From: JANPBY01 sp963805505
GTDB taxonomy: Bacteria > Actinomycetota > Actinomycetes > DATJPE01
DNA length: 64,000 nucleotides
Reading direction: 5' to 3'
Assembly (NCBI GenBank): GCA_963805505.1
Contig: CAWDUP010000007.1
Coordinates: 186,001 to 250,000, forward strand
Below the pieces are notes generated by a model that was given only the letters and a program-made list of their open reading frames with translations, was not told the DNA's origin and did not search any database. Below, one piece after another: positions 51,017 to 60,849 of the stretch (position 1 is the stretch's first letter; each line of letters begins with the position of its first letter). The position numbers were made by a program, and so were the translations under genes.

Positions 51017-52090
51017 GTGTCAACAACGGACTTGTCGGGCAGAGCTGCCGGACTCGTCGACCTCGGATGGTCAGAGGTTTGGGCCTCCGCGCTGGACCAA
51101 CGGCGGTCGGCCCTTCCGGACGGCTCCCGACCCGCCCGGGTGATCCGCACTGAACGGTCGGCTCTGGTCGTCGATGACGGCGAGCAAACCCTGACTGTGT
51201 CGGGCGGGATGAGCGTAGCCGGCGCCACCACGGGAGACTGGGTCGTCGTCAGCCCCGAGGAGCACGCGGTCGCACTGTTGCCCCGGCTGGCGTGCGTTCG
51301 GCGGGCGGAGGCTTCAGGACGCTCAACCGAGCAGGTACTGGCCGCAAACGTCGACGTTGTGGCACTGGTCGTGTCCCTCTCGGTGGAGCCAGATCTGGGC
51401 AGACTCGAGCGTCTCGTGTCTTTGGCCTGGACGAGCGGAGCCACGCCTCTGGTGATCCTCACCAAGGCCGACCTCGTCGAAGATTCATCCGACGTGGCTG
51501 CCGATGTCTCCGCAGCTGCCCCCGGGATCGACGTACTCGTCGTGTCGGGGACGACGGGCGAGGGACTCGAGGAGATCCGGTCCAGGCTTGGGAGGGGTCG
51601 CACGCTGGTCCTCCTGGGCCAGTCCGGCGTGGGGAAGTCCACCCTTGTCAACGCGCTGGCTGGCGCTGAGATCGTCGAAACCGGGCACGTAGGCGTGACG
51701 GGCAAGGGTCGCCACGTGACCTCGACTCGTGATCTGATCCTGCTCGGCTCCGACGGCGTGCTCCTCGACACACCAGGCCTGCGCGGAGTCGGCCTTGTCG
51801 GTGGTGACGAGGGCATGGACGGCGTCGAAGCCACTTTCCCCGAGATCGAAGCTCTCGCCGAGCAATGTCGCTTCGGCGACTGCGGCCACGTCAGTGAGCC
51901 GGGCTGCGCCGTGCTTGAGGCTGTCCAGACCGGTGAGCTCCAAGCCCGGCGGCTGGAGTCTTGGCGCAAGCTGTTGCGAGAGTCCGCGTGGATGGCGCGA
52001 CGGGGTGACGCCCGGCTGATGGCTGAAGAACGCAAGAAGTGGAAGCAGATTCACATGTCAGTAAGGCGCAGCGGCACCACCCGAAGGTGA
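51017..52090 (+). CDS. rsgA: Ribosome small-subunit-dependent GTPase A
   Basis: 357 residues from GTG 51017. A late 30S assembly factor. N-terminal OB domain, then a circularly permuted GTPase: G4 ILTKADL comes before G1 GQSGVGKSTLVNALAG, then G3 DTPGLRG. C-terminal zinc knuckle has CRFGDCGHVSEPGC. Actinobacterial RsgA proteins are often shorter at the N-terminus, as here. Probably expressed with the YihY gene. Confidence 0.93.
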   Translation: MSTTDLSGRAAGLVDLGWSEVWASALDQRRSALPDGSRPARVIRTERSALVVDDGEQTLTVSGGMSVAGATTGDWVVVSPEEHAVALLPRLACVRRAEASGRSTEQVLAANVDVVALVVSLSVEPDLGRLERLVSLAWTSGATPLVILTKADLVEDSSDVAADVSAAAPGIDVLVVSGTTGEGLEEIRSRLGRGRTLVLLGQSGVGKSTLVNALAGAEIVETGHVGVTGKGRHVTSTRDLILLGSDGVLLDTPGLRGVGLVGGDEGMDGVEATFPEIEALAEQCRFGDCGHVSEPGCAVLEAVQTGELQARRLESWRKLLRESAWMARRGDARLMAEERKKWKQIHMSVRRSGTTRR

Positions 52091-52113
52091 CCGGGTCTGA
52101 CTCGGCGGCTCGG

Positions 52114-52377
52114 TTAAGGCCGGTAGCGCTTCCGGCCCAGGAGGAAGCCCACCACCAAGCCGATCCCGCCGGCCAGCGCGAGAGCGACCCACAAGGCGGC
52201 CTCGGCCTTGAACACGACGAACGAGATCTCTGTGTGCTGACCGTTGAAAGCGATGAACAGCAACAAGATGACGGCCAGCACCAGCCCACCGATGACCCGG
52301 TTGGTGAGCCAGTCCGGGCGAGACGCTACGGCAGCCCGTTGCTGATCCGGGTCTCGGTCGCCGGAGCTGTCCGCCAT
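52114..52377 (-). CDS. LapA-domain (DUF1049) small membrane protein
   Basis: 87 residues from ATG 52377, preceded by GGAGGAACC. Two transmembrane helices, about residues 29-46 (GGLVLAVILLLFIAF) and 62-80, with N-terminal polar region and a basic end GRKRYRP. QHTEISFVVFKAEAALW between helices is the LapA signature. Function unknown in actinobacteria; LapA acts in lipopolysaccharide assembly in Gram-negatives, which cannot apply here. Confidence 0.85.
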   Translation of the reverse strand: MADSSGDRDPDQQRAAVASRPDWLTNRVIGGLVLAVILLLFIAFNGQHTEISFVVFKAEAALWVALALAGGIGLVVGFLLGRKRYRP

Positions 52378-52447
52378 GGTTCCTCCTTCGGAGCGATCTC
52401 CAGACCTCGAGTGTCTCAGGCTCGTCCACGAGGGCGCACAGCGACAG

Positions 52448-52834
52448 TCAACGTGGGGCGTAACTCGTTCGCAGCACGGTGAACAGGCCGATCCAGGGCA
52501 CCCAGAAGATGACCACCGGGATCGCCGCGAGAAGTCCGTTCGACGCGCTGAAGTCCCCTTCAGCACCGTCAACGGTCCCGAACGTCGACCCGGCGAGAAG
52601 GAATGTGCAGATCACGCAGAGCGCGGCCAGGCACCAGATGGCGATCAGCCAGTTGCCCGCCGCGTCGTAGGCCTCGGTCGAACTGGCTGCTCTGCGCAAA
52701 GGTGCTGCGGCGGCACCTGTCTGGCGTCCCTCACCGTCCCCGACAGGGAGGCGACACGCGAGGCACGTGAGACCTGAGGCACCTTCGACCCAGTGCGCTC
52801 GATGCGCCGTACCGCCACTGCAGACCTGCGCCAT
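52448..52834 (-). CDS. Hypothetical membrane protein with N-terminal Cys motif
   Basis: 128 residues from ATG 52834. A short N-terminal part has Cys5, Cys24 and Cys27 (LTCLACRLP), an incomplete zinc-ribbon, with a His-x2-His element. Two transmembrane helices follow, about residues 64-84 (IAIWCLAALCVICTFLLAG) and 105-122 (IPVVIFWVPWIGLFTVL). I do not recognise the family. Same strand as the LapA gene and 70 nt upstream of it. Confidence 0.65.
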   Translation of the reverse strand: MAQVCSGGTAHRAHWVEGASGLTCLACRLPVGDGEGRQTGAAAAPLRRAASSTEAYDAAGNWLIAIWCLAALCVICTFLLAGSTFGTVDGAEGDFSASNGLLAAIPVVIFWVPWIGLFTVLRTSYAPR

Positions 52835-52923
52835 CGTGCTCCTCTTCTCGTCGCCAGGGGTCTTGTCATCGCTGAGTCGCCGCGCGCGTGATGTAGCTCG
52901 CGCGATACGGCAGGGTAGTAGGC

Positions 52924-54174
52924 ATGTCCCGTCGGGTGAGCTTGAATCAGATGGCTGCCGAGGTGGAGGCGCGCGCGACGTCTCCACGCGTTGTGGTGTC
53001 GGGGAACTTCGCCACCCCATGGGCCGCAGTAGAGGCGCTCGATGCGGTTGTTCCCGAGTGGACGCTGCACATGCTCAACGCCCAGAGGGGCGCCCCGCAG
53101 CGTCCTGGAGTCCGGCTGGAGACCTGCTTCGTCGGTCCAGGAATGCGCGGGAGCCCGACATTGGCGTACGTCCCGAGCCGACTGTCGATGGTGCCGATCC
53201 TGCTGCAGCATCACCTGGCGCCAGATGTCGTCGTAGCCCACGTGACACCTGCGCGTGGTGGCTTCCATTCCTTGGGGACAGAGGTGAACGTCCTACCAGC
53301 AGCCATCGCTGGGGCTCGCGCGCGAGGTGGGTTGGTGGTGGCAGTCGAGAACCCACGCATGCCGTACACCGGTGGAGATGCGTTGCTTCCCATCGGCGAT
53401 GTGGACCTCGTTGTCGAGGCAGAGGCCGATCTCCCGTCGCCGGTAGCAGCGACGACCATCGATGTGCAGAGCCAGCACATCGGGGAGCAGGTGGCCACCC
53501 GCGTGATCGATGGCGCAACCCTGCAAGTGGGGATCGGCGCGGTCCCTGACGCTGTCCTCGGTGCCCTGGGCGACAGGCGCGGGCTGCGGATCTGGTCGGA
53601 GATGATCAGTGACGGAGTCCTCGGGCTCGAACGGGCCGGCGCCCTGGATCGCGATACGCCGATCGCGACGTCGTTCCTGTTCGGTAGCCAGGAGCTGTAC
53701 GGCTGGGCTGATGGCAACCCACGGCTGCGGATGCTCGCAACCCAGGTGGCGAACGACCCAGCGCGGATCGCGACTCATCCGGGCATGGTGTCGGTCAATT
53801 CCGCCCTCGAGGTCGACCTGCATGCCCAGGTCAACGCGGCCCAGGTCCGCGGCCGAGTGCACTCGGGTTTCGGTGGTCAGTCCGACTTCGTCGTGGGGGC
53901 GCTCCACTCCGAGGGCGGACAGGCGATCATCGCGCTGCGGTCTTGGCACCCCAAGGCGGACTGCTCGACGATCGTCCCGCTCCTCGGCGAGCCGGTGACC
54001 TCGTTCCAGCAGACCGCCGTGATCACTGACCAGGGGGTTGCCGAGCTGGCAGGTCGCAACCAGTCCGAACAGGCGGTGGCCCTGATCGAGCACGCCGCAG
54101 ACCCTCGCGTGCGCGAAGAGCTGCGCGAAGAGGCAGCCGCCATCGGTGTGCTCGGCGGTCCCGCCGGCCGGTAG
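52924..54174 (+). CDS. Acetyl-CoA hydrolase/transferase (4-hydroxybutyrate CoA-transferase-like)
   Basis: 416 residues from ATG 52924. Two-domain family I CoA-transferase: first half has AHVTPARGGFHSLGTEVNV, the second half GIGAVPDAVLGALG and LRIWSEMISDGVLGL, whose Glu is at the catalytic position that forms the glutamyl-CoA thioester. Then VNSALEVDLHAQVNA and GFGGQSDFVVGA. Acts on short-chain acyl-CoA (acetyl, butyryl, hydroxybutyryl); which one is unknown. Divergent from the small membrane protein. Confidence 0.9.
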   Translation: MSRRVSLNQMAAEVEARATSPRVVVSGNFATPWAAVEALDAVVPEWTLHMLNAQRGAPQRPGVRLETCFVGPGMRGSPTLAYVPSRLSMVPILLQHHLAPDVVVAHVTPARGGFHSLGTEVNVLPAAIAGARARGGLVVAVENPRMPYTGGDALLPIGDVDLVVEAEADLPSPVAATTIDVQSQHIGEQVATRVIDGATLQVGIGAVPDAVLGALGDRRGLRIWSEMISDGVLGLERAGALDRDTPIATSFLFGSQELYGWADGNPRLRMLATQVANDPARIATHPGMVSVNSALEVDLHAQVNAAQVRGRVHSGFGGQSDFVVGALHSEGGQAIIALRSWHPKADCSTIVPLLGEPVTSFQQTAVITDQGVAELAGRNQSEQAVALIEHAADPRVREELREEAAAIGVLGGPAGR

Positions 54175-54187
54175 GTGCTTGGGCCGC

Positions 54188-55081
54188 TCAGACCTCCCGC
54201 ACGAAGGCCGCGAGAGCGCTTGCGGCCTCTAGCTTCGCCGTCTGCGCCTCCGGTGACACCGGGTAGCAGCGAGCCTCGTCGATCCCAAGATCCCTCAGCT
54301 GCCCCAGCGCTTCAAGTGAGCGAGCACGACCTCCCGCGTGATCGAGCGGATCGACGGTCAGGTCGACCGTACGCCCGAGCGCAGCGGGGTCACGCCCGAG
54401 CCGCTCGCACGCCTGGTCGAGCATTCCGACCAACTCGCGGGCGACAGCGGCCTCCGGGTCGGTGGGGCACCACCCGTTCCAGGCGTCGCCATAGGTCACG
54501 GCCGCCAGCATCGTACGAGGCCCACCTGCGGCAACCACGATCATCGGAGCGTGCTCGAGGTCGGGCGCCAGCACTAACTCGGCCTGTGAGGCCGACCAGT
54601 ACCGGCCAGCGAAATCGACGTGCCCGGTTCTCAGCAGGCTGGACACGATCTCGATGCACTCCTCGAAGCGCGCCACCCGGTGATCAGCCGCAACGCCGAG
54701 CTGCTCGTAGTCGAAGCTGTTCCCTACGCCGATCCCCAGGGAGTAGCGGCCGTTGGCGACGTCGGCGACCGTCGACGCGAGGTGCGCCAGCATCGACGGT
54801 GTCCGATAGGGAGCGTTGACCACCGAGTGTGCGATGCCGAGCGTGCTCGTCACGGCTGCCAGCGCAGCGGCCACCGTGAAGCTCTCTCGCGCGCCCACAG
54901 GTTCGTCGTCGGTCGCGTAGTCGCCCTCCCCGCCGGCACGGTAAGCCAGATGGTCAGGCAGCACGACGAGATCCAAGCCATCCGACTCAGCGCGCAAGGC
55001 CAGTTCTCTGACCTGAGGCCAAGCGACGTCTTGGCGTGCGGCGGAGGTGGCGTGCAAGTCGATGGCCATACCGAATCGCAT
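54188..55081 (-). CDS. LLM-class flavin-dependent oxidoreductase
   Basis: 297 residues from ATG 55081. TIM-barrel of the luciferase-like monooxygenase family: MRFGMAIDLHATSA start, DGLDLVVLPDHLAY, TPSMLAHLASTVADVANGR and the GIGVGNSFDYEQLGV loop. FMN or F420 may be the cofactor; the actinobacterial setting makes F420 possible. Substrate unknown. Converges on the CoA-transferase gene (13 nt). Confidence 0.88.
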   Translation of the reverse strand: MRFGMAIDLHATSAARQDVAWPQVRELALRAESDGLDLVVLPDHLAYRAGGEGDYATDDEPVGARESFTVAAALAAVTSTLGIAHSVVNAPYRTPSMLAHLASTVADVANGRYSLGIGVGNSFDYEQLGVAADHRVARFEECIEIVSSLLRTGHVDFAGRYWSASQAELVLAPDLEHAPMIVVAAGGPRTMLAAVTYGDAWNGWCPTDPEAAVARELVGMLDQACERLGRDPAALGRTVDLTVDPLDHAGGRARSLEALGQLRDLGIDEARCYPVSPEAQTAKLEAASALAAFVREV

Positions 55082-55212
55082 GCGGCGGACCCTAGCGAAG
55101 ACCGGTCTTGGGAAGGTGGTCTCGAGGTCGAAGCGAGAGGTCGGTTCGATGGGGAACAGCCGCCGCGAGGCTGATCAGGGAAGTCTTGGGCGTCACGTAC
55201 CCTGCCGGAGTG

Positions 55213-57376
55213 ATGCCATCGCCGGTTCGAACCGTAGCGCTTATCTCCGCGATCCTGCTGACCGCGATCACCATGCCGGCAACGGTCCCTGCTGCGGCCG
55301 CGGCGAGTGTCGTTCCGACGGCCGTCTCCCCGACTCACAGCATCAAGATCAGCGGCGCGGGAGTCGCTTCCTACCCGCAGTTCGATCCGGCTATCAAGCG
55401 CTACGGGATCACGACCACGGGTAAGACAGACGGCACCGTCAAGGTGACCGCCAAGACCAGTGATCCCAAGGGTCGGGTCTACGTCGACGGCAAACTGCTC
55501 AGCGGTTCCAGCAAGACGGTGAAGGGACTCTCCGAGGGCGACGAGATCGCCGTCTTCATCGTCGACAAGGCGGGGACGGCGCGGCACTCCTTCATCTATC
55601 TCCCGGCGAAGTTCCCCCGCCTGAAGTCCGCATCGCTCCCGACTGCCTCGGGCGGACTAGCGTCGGGGAAGATCATGTTGACCCTCGGGCTTTGGGTGAC
55701 GCCATCGCCATTCTTCGAGACCGCGGTGGATCGTAACGGCGTACCCGTCATGGTGCGCAAGACAGCAAACTCCATCGACCTCAAGCCGTTGGGAAACGGC
55801 CACTATTCGGTAGGACGCCAGACTCAGGCAACTGGGCGCTCAGGCGTCGACGTCGTCGAACTGGACGAACAGTTTCGCAAGGTTGGTGTGCACCGCACCG
55901 TAGGCCTCAGCGATACCGATGGGCACGACTCGCTGCTCCGCCCGGATGGAAGCCGCTACCTGCTTGCCTATGAGTCGGATGGAGCTGGGCACGTCGATTC
56001 CATCGTGCAGCAGATATCGGCCTCGGGTGACGTGATGTTTGAGTGGAACAGTGCCGACCACGTCGACATCGCAGCGGAAACCGTTGTCGCGGGAACTCAA
56101 TACGAGTCCGACTACGCGCATATCAATTCGATCCAAGTCATGGCGGACGGCGACCTCTTGTTGTCCTTCCGGCACCTGAGCTCGGTTTTCAAGGTCGCCA
56201 GGACAGCGCACGACGGGTTCGCGAAAGGCGACGTGGTCTGGCGATTCGGTGGACGTTTGAGCGACTTCAGCTTCACCGACCTGGCTGGTCACGACCGATG
56301 ACGGACCATGCGCTCAACACACCGCCAGCGTCCTCCCCGACGGGCATCTGCTCATGTTCGACAACGGTGCATGGAGTCAACTGCCGCTGTGTGTGGATCA
56401 GGCTGATCCCTCCGGCCCGACGATCGCGCGGACGCCAACCCGCATTACCGAATGGGCTCTCAACGAGGCGACCGGAAACGCGCAGATGGTGTGGAACTAC
56501 GAGGTCCCCACCCGCTACGCCATCTTTGCCGGCTCTGCCCAGCGGTTGCCGAATGGCAACACGATGATCGGCTGGGCGTCCTCGAAGGAGGCCGTGGCCA
56601 GTGAGGTGAATGCCGCTGGCAAGCTTGTTTGGGATCTAAAGAATCCGGGACCCAATGAGGATCGTTACTTCACGTATCGAGCCACCTTGGCCAAGGTGCC
56701 CGACTCGACCCCACCTGTGGTCAAGCTCGGATCGAGCATCAACGGTGCGACGTATCTTCAAGATGATGTCGCTCGCGCGAAGTTCTCGTGCACCGATCGT
56801 GGCGGATCCGGGCTGAAGAAGTGCCGCGGCACGACCCCGTTCCACGACCGGCTGGACACGCGGAGCATCGGTGCCCACACCGTGACGGTGACCGCCGCCG
56901 ACAGCGCGGGCAACACGACGAGCCGCACCGCGACCTACACCGTTGTCTCGGGCGCTTACCGGCCGGACGCCCAGGTGCGCAAGGTTGGCGGGCCTTGGAT
57001 CGGTTCACACGAGTTCCTCCCGACTTCGCAGGCGCTCAGCGTCGGAGTGAAGCGGCACGCCACTCGCGTGGTCAAGATCCGGGTCGTCAACGCCGGGCTC
57101 CGCGAAGACGGCGTCCGAGTTGCGGCTACTGGTGTCGGTAAGGCATTTCGTGCCAGCTACTACCTGGCCGGACAAGAAGTCACGCATCGGGTGCGCAATG
57201 GCACATTCAAGGTCACCGGCCTCGCCCCCGGGGCGTCGGTCCGGCTGCGCGTCGAACTTGTTCGGTCTTCGTCGGCTCACAGCGGCGCGGTTCGCGCAGC
57301 AAGCATCACGGCATCCTCCGTGAAGCGCAAAGCGATCCACGACACCGTCGTTCTGCGCGCGGTCGCCCGCAGCTGA
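55213..57376 (+). pseudogene. Arylsulfotransferase (ASST)-family secreted protein, frameshifted
   Basis: Signal peptide (about residues 1-30, AVALISAILLTAITMPATV), cadherin-like beta-sandwich domain, ASST beta-propeller, then an Ig-like and C-terminal beta domain. Frame 1 runs to the TGA at 56299-56301, ending LAGHDR. The ASST sequence continues in frame 2 (GPCAQHTASVLPDGHLLMFD) from about 56300, to 57376. One extra base, or a two-base loss, near CGA-TGA-C explains it. Alternatives: a +1 programmed frameshift at CGA UGA C, or a sequencing error. ASST enzymes transfer sulfate between phenols; the C-terminal domains may be an attachment part. Both halves keep coding character, so loss is recent if real. 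Confidence 0.8.
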
Positions 57377-57450
57377 ACGGTCTCTCGCGCTCGACACACT
57401 TACGAGGACAGCGATTCAGGCCCGACAGGGCGCGAGCGATCGGCGCAACT

Positions 57451-58200
57451 TCATCGCAGCGATCGCAGGACAGCGACCTCGGGGAACGTCTGCGGCGAGC
57501 CGTAGCCGTTATCGGCCAGCCAGCGGATCGCGACCAGACTTCGAAACGACCACCACGCGCGGACCATGTCCAGGTCTACTCCGCCGCCGTAGCCGGCGAT
57601 GAGGTCATCCAGGTGCTCCTCGTGTGCGAGCGAAAGCGTGGCGAGGTCATAGAGGCCGTCGCCACGGGAGGCTTCGGACCAATCAATGATTCCGGTGACT
57701 TCGTCGTCGTCCACGAAGACATGGCTGATCTGAAGGTCACCGTGGATGAACACCGCCGTCCAAGGACGGAGCACGGTTTCGGCCACCCGGCGATTGCGTC
57801 TGACCACATCGATGGGCAGCACTGCGTTGTTGACCAGCCACTCGCACTCGTCGTGCAACCGGGACGCCAGCTCATCGGGGTTCGGTCCATGCCGCGGCGG
57901 GAGCGGCGCGTCGTGGAGCTTGCGTATCGCGGCACCTGCCGCGGTCCAGGCTGCGCGTGACGCGGTCGACGGCTCCTGCAGACGGCCGAGTGCTCGGCCA
58001 GGAAGGGCGGCAAGAGCAAGGATCGGCGGCTTGCGCCACAGGATCTCCGGGGTAGGAACCGGCGCCAGGGCCATGGCCTGAACCTCGACATCGGTGCGCG
58101 CCTGATCGACATCGATCTTCAGGAAGGTGTCCCCGACCCGAAGCGTCGCGCGATCGCGGTGGGCCACGATGATCTCGATCTGATCCACGAGGCCCATCAT
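57451..58200 (-). CDS. Aminoglycoside phosphotransferase-like kinase
   Basis: 249 residues from ATG 58200 (a second ATG follows directly). Kinase-like fold: an N-lobe Lys in TFLKIDVD, catalytic loop FIHGDLQISHVFVDD, where the usual HGDxxxxN Asn is replaced (Ser-His-Val), and IIDWSEASRGDGLYDLA with the metal-binding Asp. The missing Asn makes activity uncertain. Family members phosphorylate aminoglycosides, macrolides, homoserine or other small alcohols. First of the short accessory genes at the right of the window; converges on the ASST gene. Confidence 0.8.
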   Translation of the reverse strand: MMGLVDQIEIIVAHRDRATLRVGDTFLKIDVDQARTDVEVQAMALAPVPTPEILWRKPPILALAALPGRALGRLQEPSTASRAAWTAAGAAIRKLHDAPLPPRHGPNPDELASRLHDECEWLVNNAVLPIDVVRRNRRVAETVLRPWTAVFIHGDLQISHVFVDDDEVTGIIDWSEASRGDGLYDLATLSLAHEEHLDDLIAGYGGGVDLDMVRAWWSFRSLVAIRWLADNGYGSPQTFPEVAVLRSLR

Positions 58201-58302
58201 CGCGTCACCCCTCCGTTCCCGCAGGGAAGATGGAGACCGCCGGGGTTGGCCGTGAGACTTCTGGGTAGTGGGACTCGGAGGAATTCACCTGAGGAGTGCT
58301 GC

Positions 58303-58698
58303 GTGATCAAAGACCCGACAGGAACTATCGCGCCGATTCTGGTTGTTCGTGATATCGACCGGGCGGTGAGCACCTACACGGACGTCTTCGGCTTTGAGCG
58401 ACTGCGCTACTTCGACGGGAACAGCCAGTACGTGCCGCTTGCGCGCGGTGCTGCCCAGCTCCATGTGATGCAGGGGGAGTCGGCAAACCCGAACCACATA
58501 CGTGCAGCCCACGTCGCGGATGTGTTCGTGTGGGTAGAGGATTTGGCCGACGTTGTTGCCTCCGCGCGCGAGGCTGGCCTAGCGATCAGGCGCGGCCCTG
58601 AGCGGTACGAAAGTGTCCCCCTTGCGACGACCGAGGTCGTGATTGAGGACCAGGACAGCTACTGGTTCTGCTTTGCACTCGCGCACTTGCCCCAGTGA
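58303..58698 (+). CDS. VOC family protein (glyoxalase/bleomycin-resistance type)
   Basis: 131 residues from GTG 58303, with a GAGGAG site 8-9 nt before. VOC fold: IAPILVVRDIDRAVSTYTDV, FGFERLRYFDG, then FVWVEDLADVVASAREAGL and ATTEVVIEDQDSYWFCFA. Small VOC proteins of this kind bind or modify xenobiotics (bleomycin, fosfomycin) or have unknown roles. Separated by 102 nt from the divergent kinase gene. Confidence 0.82.
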   Translation: MIKDPTGTIAPILVVRDIDRAVSTYTDVFGFERLRYFDGNSQYVPLARGAAQLHVMQGESANPNHIRAAHVADVFVWVEDLADVVASAREAGLAIRRGPERYESVPLATTEVVIEDQDSYWFCFALAHLPQ

Positions 58699-58713
58699 GT
58701 CTGACACCACAAG

Positions 58714-59484
58714 TCAGGGTGATGGGAGTCGAAGCGCAGCGTCGGCGGCGAGCCAGAACAAACCCTCTCGAACGTCGAAGGCGCTGTGCCATCCCCGGTG
58801 ATCCCAATCGTCACCGGCCAGCGAGTCTCCGGCATACAGGAGCGACACAAGGTGCGCTTCGCGATAGGCCGCGATCGCCAGGAGTGCCGACGCTTCCATC
58901 TCGACGGTGATGCAGCCGTCCAGTTCGACGCGCCGCGCTGCACGAGTCCGCGCCTCTCGGTAGGGGGCGTCGGTAGTCCACGTTCGACCGGTGACGAAGG
59001 GGACGTCGGCGTCGGTCAGCACGGACTCGACGCATGTGACCAGGCCCGGGTCGGCCTCGATCACGCGCGACGGAGCGGCGTAGTGGAAAGACGTACCTTC
59101 GTCGCGCAGGGCTGATTCAACGACCACCACGTGGCCCATGACCAGATCGGGCACGAGGGCGCCTGCTCCACCCACGGCGACGAACTGCCGCCCCCCGAGA
59201 GCGATGGCTTCCTCGAGCAGGCCACCGGCGAGGGGTGCTCCCACTCCGGCGTGCACCACTGCGAGGCGCTCACCGCGATGTTCGATCTCCAGCACGCGGT
59301 GCGGGCCGTGAGCCCACATCCGTGTTTCGACGAGGCGCGCATCGGCACGGCCTTCGATCTTGTCGATCATCTCGGCGAAGAAGCAGAACACGACCCGAGA
59401 GGGCATGTCTGTTCGATCCGCGTTGCTCCGAGGCTCAATGAAAGCAGGGGAGTCGAGGTCGTCCTCGAAGAGTGGCAGATCCAC
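58714..59484 (-). CDS. Nucleoside phosphorylase family protein
   Basis: 256 residues from GTG 59484. PNP/UDP phosphorylase fold: HAGVGAPLAGGLLEEAIALG, FVAVGGAGALVPDLVMGHVV, and VEMEASALLAIAAYR with the Glu that binds ribose. Cleaves a nucleoside with phosphate; uridine or a purine nucleoside or a related riboside. Same orientation group as no neighbour; converges on the VOC gene (15 nt). Confidence 0.87.
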   Translation of the reverse strand: MDLPLFEDDLDSPAFIEPRSNADRTDMPSRVVFCFFAEMIDKIEGRADARLVETRMWAHGPHRVLEIEHRGERLAVVHAGVGAPLAGGLLEEAIALGGRQFVAVGGAGALVPDLVMGHVVVVESALRDEGTSFHYAAPSRVIEADPGLVTCVESVLTDADVPFVTGRTWTTDAPYREARTRAARRVELDGCITVEMEASALLAIAAYREAHLVSLLYAGDSLAGDDWDHRGWHSAFDVREGLFWLAADAALRLPSP

Positions 59485-59659
59485 ACCGCCACAATGTCAG
59501 AGTCCGCGGCGGTCTATTGCTCGGGCGAAGATCCAGCGCGCGTTGGCATAAGTGCCGCTCTGCGTCGCCGTCTGACCAGCGGGCCGTTGGAGCCGGGGAC
59601 CGACCGCAGTGGCAGATGCTCGTGTGTTGCCAGCCGCATGTTGGGGCAGGATCAGCCGG

Positions 59660-60163
59660 GTGCTGCTTGTCATCTCTGGTCTTCCTGGAACGGGGAAGTC
59701 TGCTGTCGCGCGAGTTGTCGCTGAACGGCTGAAGGCTGTTCATCTGTCCATCGATCCGGTCGAGGACGCGATGCTCGGCGCAGGCATGGAGAAGGGTTGG
59801 ACAACCGGAGTGGCCGCCTACGAGGCCGTCCGCGCCATGGCCGAGGACAACTTGAGCAGGGGAATGCCCGTCGTCGTGGACGCGGTGAACGACAGCGAGG
59901 CAGCACGCGATACGTGGCGACGCGCCGCGAGCTCAACGGGAACCACGGTCACGTTCGTTCTATTGACCCTCTCCGATCCGAAGGAGCATCGGCGGCGGCT
60001 GGAGGGTCGGCAGCGAGGCATGATCAACCTCGCGGAGCCTGCTTGGGATGACGTTCGTGCTCGCGAGCAGGTATTTGAGCCGTGGGTGGGTCCGTGCATC
60101 GAGGTGGACGCGGGGCTTACGCTCCACGAGATCATCGCCGCGGTACTCGGGGCCTTGGATTGA
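59660..60163 (+). CDS. P-loop small-molecule kinase (AAA_33 type)
   Basis: 167 residues from GTG 59660, where the Walker strand starts (LLVISGLPGTGKSAVARVVA). The P-loop GLPGTGKS is followed by LSIDPVED, a mid-protein VVVDAVNDSEAARDTW element, and an Arg-rich lid (RRRLEGRQRG), as in gluconate-kinase or chloramphenicol-phosphotransferase-like enzymes. Substrate unknown; the context suggests drug or nucleoside modification. 34 nt before the DHFR-like gene, same strand. Confidence 0.8.
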   Translation: MLLVISGLPGTGKSAVARVVAERLKAVHLSIDPVEDAMLGAGMEKGWTTGVAAYEAVRAMAEDNLSRGMPVVVDAVNDSEAARDTWRRAASSTGTTVTFVLLTLSDPKEHRRRLEGRQRGMINLAEPAWDDVRAREQVFEPWVGPCIEVDAGLTLHEIIAAVLGALD

Positions 60164-60197
60164 CCCCGAATGTCCGAGGCCAGAGAGAGGAGGCGCT

Positions 60198-60779
60198 GTG
60201 GGCAAGGTGGTCATGTACAGCTCCGTGTCCGTGGACGGATTCGTCGCGGACGCCAACGACCAGCCCGGACCATTGTTCGACTGGTTGTCCAGCGGTGATG
60301 TCCCGTTGGACGACAGTGGTGCGCTCCACGTGTCGCAGACGTCCTACGACTACATACGGTCCTATTGGGACGCGATCGGGGCGTCGGTCGTCGGGCGCCA
60401 CGTCTTCGACCTGACCGATGGCTGGGAGGGGGAGCCTCCGAGTGGAATCGACCATGTTGTCGTCGTAACGCACCGGCCGCCACCCCCGGGCTGGGACTTG
60501 GCGAGGCCGTTTCACTTCGTCGAAGGGGTCGAGGCAGCCATCACCAAGGCGCAAGAGCTTGCAGGCGAGCGAATCGTCGAAGTCGCCGCCGGCGAGGTCG
60601 GTGGCCAGGCACTGGCCGCGGGTTTGGTCGACGAGGTGCGCATGGACGTCGTGCCGGCCGTGCTCGGATCGGGCAAGCGCTACTTCGGGTCGATCCAGGC
60701 CGAGCACCTGTTGGAGGACCCCGATGTGGTGATCCAGGGAAACCGGGTCCTTCACCTGCGCTATCGCGTGCGTCGTTGA
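60198..60779 (+). CDS. Dihydrofolate-reductase-like (RibD C-terminal) protein
   Basis: 193 residues from GTG 60198, with GAGAGAGGAGG upstream. MYSSVSVDGFVADANDQPG at the N-terminus, VVGRHVFDLTDGW, and the late GGQALAAGLVDEVRMDVVP with VLGSGKRYF match the YwjB/YyaP group of DHFR-like reductases. No true folA residues. Substrate unknown. Likely co-transcribed with the upstream kinase gene and the GNAT gene. Confidence 0.85.
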   Translation: MGKVVMYSSVSVDGFVADANDQPGPLFDWLSSGDVPLDDSGALHVSQTSYDYIRSYWDAIGASVVGRHVFDLTDGWEGEPPSGIDHVVVVTHRPPPPGWDLARPFHFVEGVEAAITKAQELAGERIVEVAAGEVGGQALAAGLVDEVRMDVVPAVLGSGKRYFGSIQAEHLLEDPDVVIQGNRVLHLRYRVRR

Positions 60780-60849
60780 TCGTCGCTCGCCTGCGTCGTC
60801 CGCGCGAGAAGCCGGTTTGGTCGGTGTTTTCCCCACTAGCTCTTCCGGC

